DNA of 8,077 nucleotides. Source: JBBIJH01 sp037446075 (GTDB taxonomy: Bacteria > Bacteroidota > Ignavibacteria > UBA10030 > JAHEZR01). The position numbers and the translations under genes were made by a program. This document shows positions 6,891 through 8,077 of the stretch, in pieces (position 1 is the stretch's first letter; every line of letters begins with the position of its first letter). The notes under the pieces were generated by a model, which worked only from the letters and a program-made list of their open reading frames with translations, ran no database searches and was not told the origin of the DNA. Where the stretch lies: contig JBBIJH010000122.1 of assembly GCA_037446075.1 (NCBI GenBank), positions 1 through 8,077 on the forward strand. The letters are read 5' to 3'.

Positions 6891-7757
6891 TCAGGCCTTC
6901 TTTGAACTCAAGGTCAACCCCGCCAGGTGAATCCGGGCCTGGTTAGCGGCCTGGATCAAATACGGCGTCGCGTATCCAACGATAAAAGGCATAGCAGCCT
7001 CTCGATAGCGTGCGATGCCGAAGGAAAGAGCGGCTACGACGGTCAGTCCGAGTACAATCCAAAGTTCGAAATCACTGATCCGAATTTTTCTGAGGAACAG
7101 AAACATCACAGGTGCATAGTAGATGAAGAACAATCCGCGCAGCAGCCACGACAACCAAGGCGCAGGCTCAGGAACAAAATCGGAGTATCCCCGCTCCGGT
7201 TTCCAGAGAGCCCAGATCTGTTCGGTAAAAACCCGATCGAGGATTCTGATATGTCGTTTGTTGTACTCCCAAACGGCCCCGTAGCTCAGGAAGCTGGCAA
7301 AGAGCAACGGAAGAATCAGGATGAGCCACAGCTTGTGCTTTCGGAAAACGTACACAGCACCCACAAACAAGAATACCAGAAACGTTTCTTTCATGTACAT
7401 GGTAGAGTAACAGATGCTGGGCAGATAAAAAGCATAGAACCATCCAGAGCGTTGGTAAAGTAATTCAAGCAAGACACACGTCAGAGCGGAGAGGAAGATC
7501 TGTACCACGAGGTTCTGCCTGACAAGGTGAAGGAAGAGCATATACGGCGGCGTGCGCTCATACCAATGATCGTAAGGGAGATGCCTTGCAGTGTTTTCCA
7601 GAGTCTGACTGTTGATGTAATACTCTCTCGCGTCGTAAAGCGGGGGTGGGGTGTAAACGGAGTAAAGGCCGAATCTCACTGCAAATGCGGTAAGGAAGAC
7701 CGCTAAGAGGAGGGTGATTCTCTCCCTGTTCTCCGACGTTGCAGGGTCAGCATTCAT
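6891..7757 (-). CDS. Multi-pass membrane protein, possibly a short GT-C-like glycosyltransferase relative
   Basis: I do not firmly recognise this gene. The 288-residue product has about eight hydrophobic segments, near 12-34, 83-101, 106-120, 124-138, 142-160, 203-223, 231-248 and 253-270. Features recalling GT-C membrane glycosyltransferases (PMT/ArnT-like) are Asp42 in YDAREYY (41-47) in the first loop, a following RTPPYMLFL (68-76), and the C-terminal ARYREAAMPF (249-258), which resembles the 'RYR-P' segment before the last helices. Typical GT-C enzymes are 450-600 residues, so this would be a short form lacking the usual C-terminal soluble domain. Function as an enzyme is therefore inference. 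Start ATG at 7757 is the best available; the Shine-Dalgarno (GCGGAT) is weak. The stop is TGA. Neighbours are a MerR-like gene 130 bp upstream and tRNA-Pro downstream; neither indicates a pathway. Alternative: an unrelated polytopic membrane protein. Confidence 0.75.
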   Translation of the reverse strand: MNADPATSENRERITLLLAVFLTAFAVRFGLYSVYTPPPLYDAREYYINSQTLENTARHLPYDHWYERTPPYMLFLHLVRQNLVVQIFLSALTCVLLELLYQRSGWFYAFYLPSICYSTMYMKETFLVFLFVGAVYVFRKHKLWLILILPLLFASFLSYGAVWEYNKRHIRILDRVFTEQIWALWKPERGYSDFVPEPAPWLSWLLRGLFFIYYAPVMFLFLRKIRISDFELWIVLGLTVVAALSFGIARYREAAMPFIVGYATPYLIQAANQARIHLAGLTLSSKKA

Positions 7758-7831
7758 AATCCGCGCAGCGGGAGGGTCGGACTTCCAGTCGTGACAGAGG
7801 CTTGCCAGTCTGAAGGTAGTCTTTCTTCCAT
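7754..7831 (-). other. Possible 25-codon leader ORF coupled to the membrane-protein gene
   Basis: In the 130-nt gap between the two genes, an ATG at 7831 opens a 25-codon frame (MEERLPSDW...) whose TGA overlaps the ATG of the membrane-protein gene as ATGA. The start has AGGA directly abutting it, too close for a good ribosome binding site, and the peptide resembles nothing I know. The rest of the gap (7832-7887) shows only a small hairpin, TTCCAT-AGGA-ATGGAA, without a T-tract. Chance is the simplest explanation. Confidence 0.15.
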
Positions 7832-7887
7832 TCCTATGGAAAGGAAGTAGGCCAGGAGCAACAAATGGAGAGAAAGGAGATCAGGGT

Positions 7888-8077
7888 CTATGTCAGCCTG
7901 ACCAACAATTCCTCCAGAAACCTTTTCACCTCTGCAAGATCCTCTTTCAGCCTTCCGTCCTGAAGTTTGATTGTGGGCTGGGGGGCTTCGAGGAGCTCAA
8001 GTTGCTCACCCGCTTCCTCGGGCACGTAAGACTTCAGGACCTCGTTTGCCCCTTCGATCGTGTAGCGTTGCTCCCGA
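7888..8077 (-). CDS. C-terminal part of a probable MerR-type transcriptional regulator (5' end outside window)
   Basis: The frame enters from the right edge and ends with TAG at 7890-7888, giving 62 residues. Near its start is REQRYTIEGANEVLK, which matches the end of the MerR-type DNA-binding domain in small single-domain regulators (pattern 'YTI-GA-x-x-LL'). The rest is acidic and helical, and ends in a likely coiled coil, GRLKEDLAEVKRFLEELLVRL split over the last 22 residues, as expected for a dimerisation helix. Members of this small group are usually 110-150 residues, so roughly half of the protein should lie outside. In several bacterial lineages, from memory, such a gene follows the pheT-ihfA genes and lies near tRNA-Pro, which would fit this locus; the upstream genes are not visible. 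No effector-binding domain can be seen. Confidence 0.6.
   Translation of the reverse strand, partial: REQRYTIEGANEVLKSYVPEEAGEQLELLEAPQPTIKLQDGRLKEDLAEVKRFLEELLVRLT

Noticed and set aside
6927..7463. A 178-codon plus-strand frame opposite the membrane-protein gene.
   Set aside because: It is antisense to a frame with clear transmembrane periodicity; its polar, low-order product looks like a shadow.
7826..7841. Hairpin TTCCAT-AGGA-ATGGAA after the MerR-like gene as a terminator.
   Set aside because: No T-tract follows on the minus strand and the stem is short.
7754..7921. The -1 frame at the end of the MerR-like gene stays open to 7754 and encodes a hydrophobic stretch, suggesting a frameshifted C-terminal extension.
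   Set aside because: I found no convincing slippery heptamer, the zero frame ends normally after a coiled coil as expected for the family, and the extension has no recognisable domain.
1..8077. CRISPR arrays, insertion sequences, phage or defence genes.
   Set aside because: No spaced direct repeats, transposase or integrase motifs, or defence domains were seen on either strand.

Overview
This 8.1 kb window comes from a bacterial chromosome; every gene I can support lies on the minus strand, so transcription runs from high to low coordinates. Base composition is near balanced. The tRNA is bacterial in form with no encoded CCA, and the proteins are of broadly distributed bacterial families. 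I cannot name the organism. A CUT1 sugar-uptake operon joined to a very large heparinase II/III-type lyase suits a polysaccharide-scavenging bacterium, perhaps of an uncultured lineage, but that is inference.

Layout in the direction of transcription: (1) 8077-7888, the C-terminal end of what looks like a small MerR-type regulator, cut by the window edge. (2) 7757-6891, a 288-residue multi-pass membrane protein with weak GT-C glycosyltransferase-like features. (3) 6890-6736, an AT-rich spacer with a 17-bp palindrome, a good sigma-70-like promoter and a 7-bp-periodic A-tract array. (4) 6735-6662, tRNA-Pro(GGG), with a probable intrinsic terminator overlapping its 3' end. (5) 6638-6379, a spacer without a recognisable gene, holding an imperfect inverted repeat before the next operon. 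(6) 6378 to the left edge, a tight four-gene operon: substrate-binding protein, MalF-like permease, MalG-like permease, and a heparinase II/III-family protein of at least 1073 residues that runs off the window.

In the operon the binding protein (tethered or exported by an N-terminal hydrophobic segment) should capture an oligosaccharide. The two permeases form the membrane channel, and an ATPase encoded elsewhere should power it, as is common for CUT1 systems. The last gene has no room for a signal peptide, so it probably acts in the cytoplasm on the imported, likely uronic-acid-containing, oligosaccharide. Its C-terminus carries an Ig-like region and then the start of a CBM9-like sugar-binding domain, which is unusual for a cytoplasmic enzyme. 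The junctions are 4 nt apart, 4 nt overlapping and 21 nt apart, so one polycistronic mRNA with translational coupling is likely.

Nothing here is a CRISPR array, phage, IS element or defence system. The most interesting points are the lyase architecture and its apparently missing first catalytic histidine, the short GT-C-like protein, and the regulatory DNA around the tRNA.
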